Positions 7,676 to 9,135 of a stretch of 9,135 nt of DNA are shown one piece after another. Below the pieces are notes generated by a model, which saw only the letters and a program-made list of their open reading frames with translations, ran no database searches and was not told the origin of the DNA. Position numbers and translations under genes: made by a program. Positions within the stretch are counted from its first letter, which is position 1, and each line of letters opens with the position of its first letter. Source of the stretch: Verrucomicrobiia bacterium (GTDB lineage: Bacteria; Verrucomicrobiota; Verrucomicrobiia; CAIQCK01); NCBI GenBank assembly GCA_026417675.1, contig JAOACV010000057.1:1-9135 (forward strand), given 5' to 3'.

Positions 7676-7698
7676 GCCGGCTCCGCGGAGCCACGGCG
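7676..7698. repeat. GC-rich palindrome in the divergent intergenic region (14-bp perfect core)
   Basis: GGCTCCGCGGAGCC at 7679-7692 is a perfect 14-bp palindrome. Outer GCC (7676-7678) and GGC (7696-7698) can pair if the bases in between on the right bulge out. It lies upstream of both divergent genes, so it is not at a transcript end. It could be an operator for a dimeric regulator or a dispersed repeat copy. Confidence 0.55.
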
Positions 7699-7719
7699 GA
7701 GGAGATTGCGATGGTGGAG

Positions 7720-7738
7720 GGCCGGCGAACGGCCGGCC
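7720..7738. repeat. 7-bp-stem inverted repeat GGCCGGC-n5-GCCGGCC
   Basis: GGCCGGC (7720-7726), a five-base loop GAACG, and GCCGGCC (7732-7738) form a perfect 7-bp stem. It ends about 20 bp before the dnaE -35 box. Such GC-only stems arise easily in GC-rich DNA, so function is uncertain; position suggests an operator or structural element upstream of dnaE. Confidence 0.5.
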
Positions 7739-7759
7739 GCTTCGTGCCGCGCTCATCCC

Positions 7760-7787
7760 TTGTCATCGTCGCACGACGCTCTATACT
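7760..7787 (+). promoter_or_regulatory. dnaE promoter, near-leaderless
   Basis: TTGTCA (7760-7765, 5 of 6 to the sigma-70 -35) and TATACT (7782-7787, 5 of 6 to the -10) are separated by 16 nt. This is the best promoter in the window. The -10 ends 9 nt before the dnaE ATG, so transcription is predicted to begin about 0-4 nt before the start codon. No Shine-Dalgarno is present in the intervening bases, which fits a leaderless or nearly leaderless mRNA. Confidence 0.65.
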
Positions 7788-7796
7788 GGCGCCAAC

Positions 7797-9135
<1,339 letters not shown>

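Overview
The window is a GC-rich stretch of bacterial chromosome (I estimate well over 60 % G+C by eye) that carries mainly housekeeping genes plus one secreted carbohydrate-active enzyme. The gene mix fits an environmental Verrucomicrobiota/PVC-type bacterium, for example a Limisphaerales or Pedosphaera relative: a family-106-like secreted rhamnosidase beside core genes, a DnaE with a full PHP metal site, and start codons often lacking a Shine-Dalgarno sequence. This taxonomic call is inference from style and content; the window contains no rRNA or other decisive marker.

Layout from left to right. (1) 40-1086, + strand: aldose 1-epimerase (GalM type), whose 5' end may lie beyond the window. 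(2) 1087-1240: a short convergent intergenic gap with a 12-bp direct repeat and a small inverted repeat. (3) 1241-4606, - strand: a compact run transcribed right to left, gltX (glutamyl-tRNA synthetase), then pgsA (phosphatidylglycerophosphate synthase), then der (ribosome-assembly GTPase). The gaps are only 18 and 9 bp, so this is probably one operon. (4) 4607-4773: gltX leader with a weak extended -10 promoter candidate. (5) 4774-7557, - strand: a 927-residue exported GH106-like alpha-L-rhamnosidase with a good ribosome binding site. (6) 7558-7796: a divergent intergenic region with promoters pointing both ways and two GC-rich palindromes. (7) 7797 to the right edge, + strand: the first 446 codons of dnaE, the replicative DNA polymerase III alpha subunit.

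Functionally, der, pgsA and gltX link ribosome assembly, phospholipid head-group synthesis and tRNA charging, and would be expected to follow growth rate. The rhamnosidase would release rhamnose from plant or algal polysaccharides outside the cytoplasm. GalM would equilibrate sugar anomers, but nothing in the sequence ties it to rhamnose. I see no tRNA or rRNA gene, CRISPR array, insertion sequence, phage gene or defence gene. I found no convincing new multi-gene system. The observations most worth a second look are smaller: a near-leaderless dnaE promoter, a GluRS lacking the zinc-binding module, a heptanucleotide repeat inside the Der linker, and the palindromes between the divergent genes.
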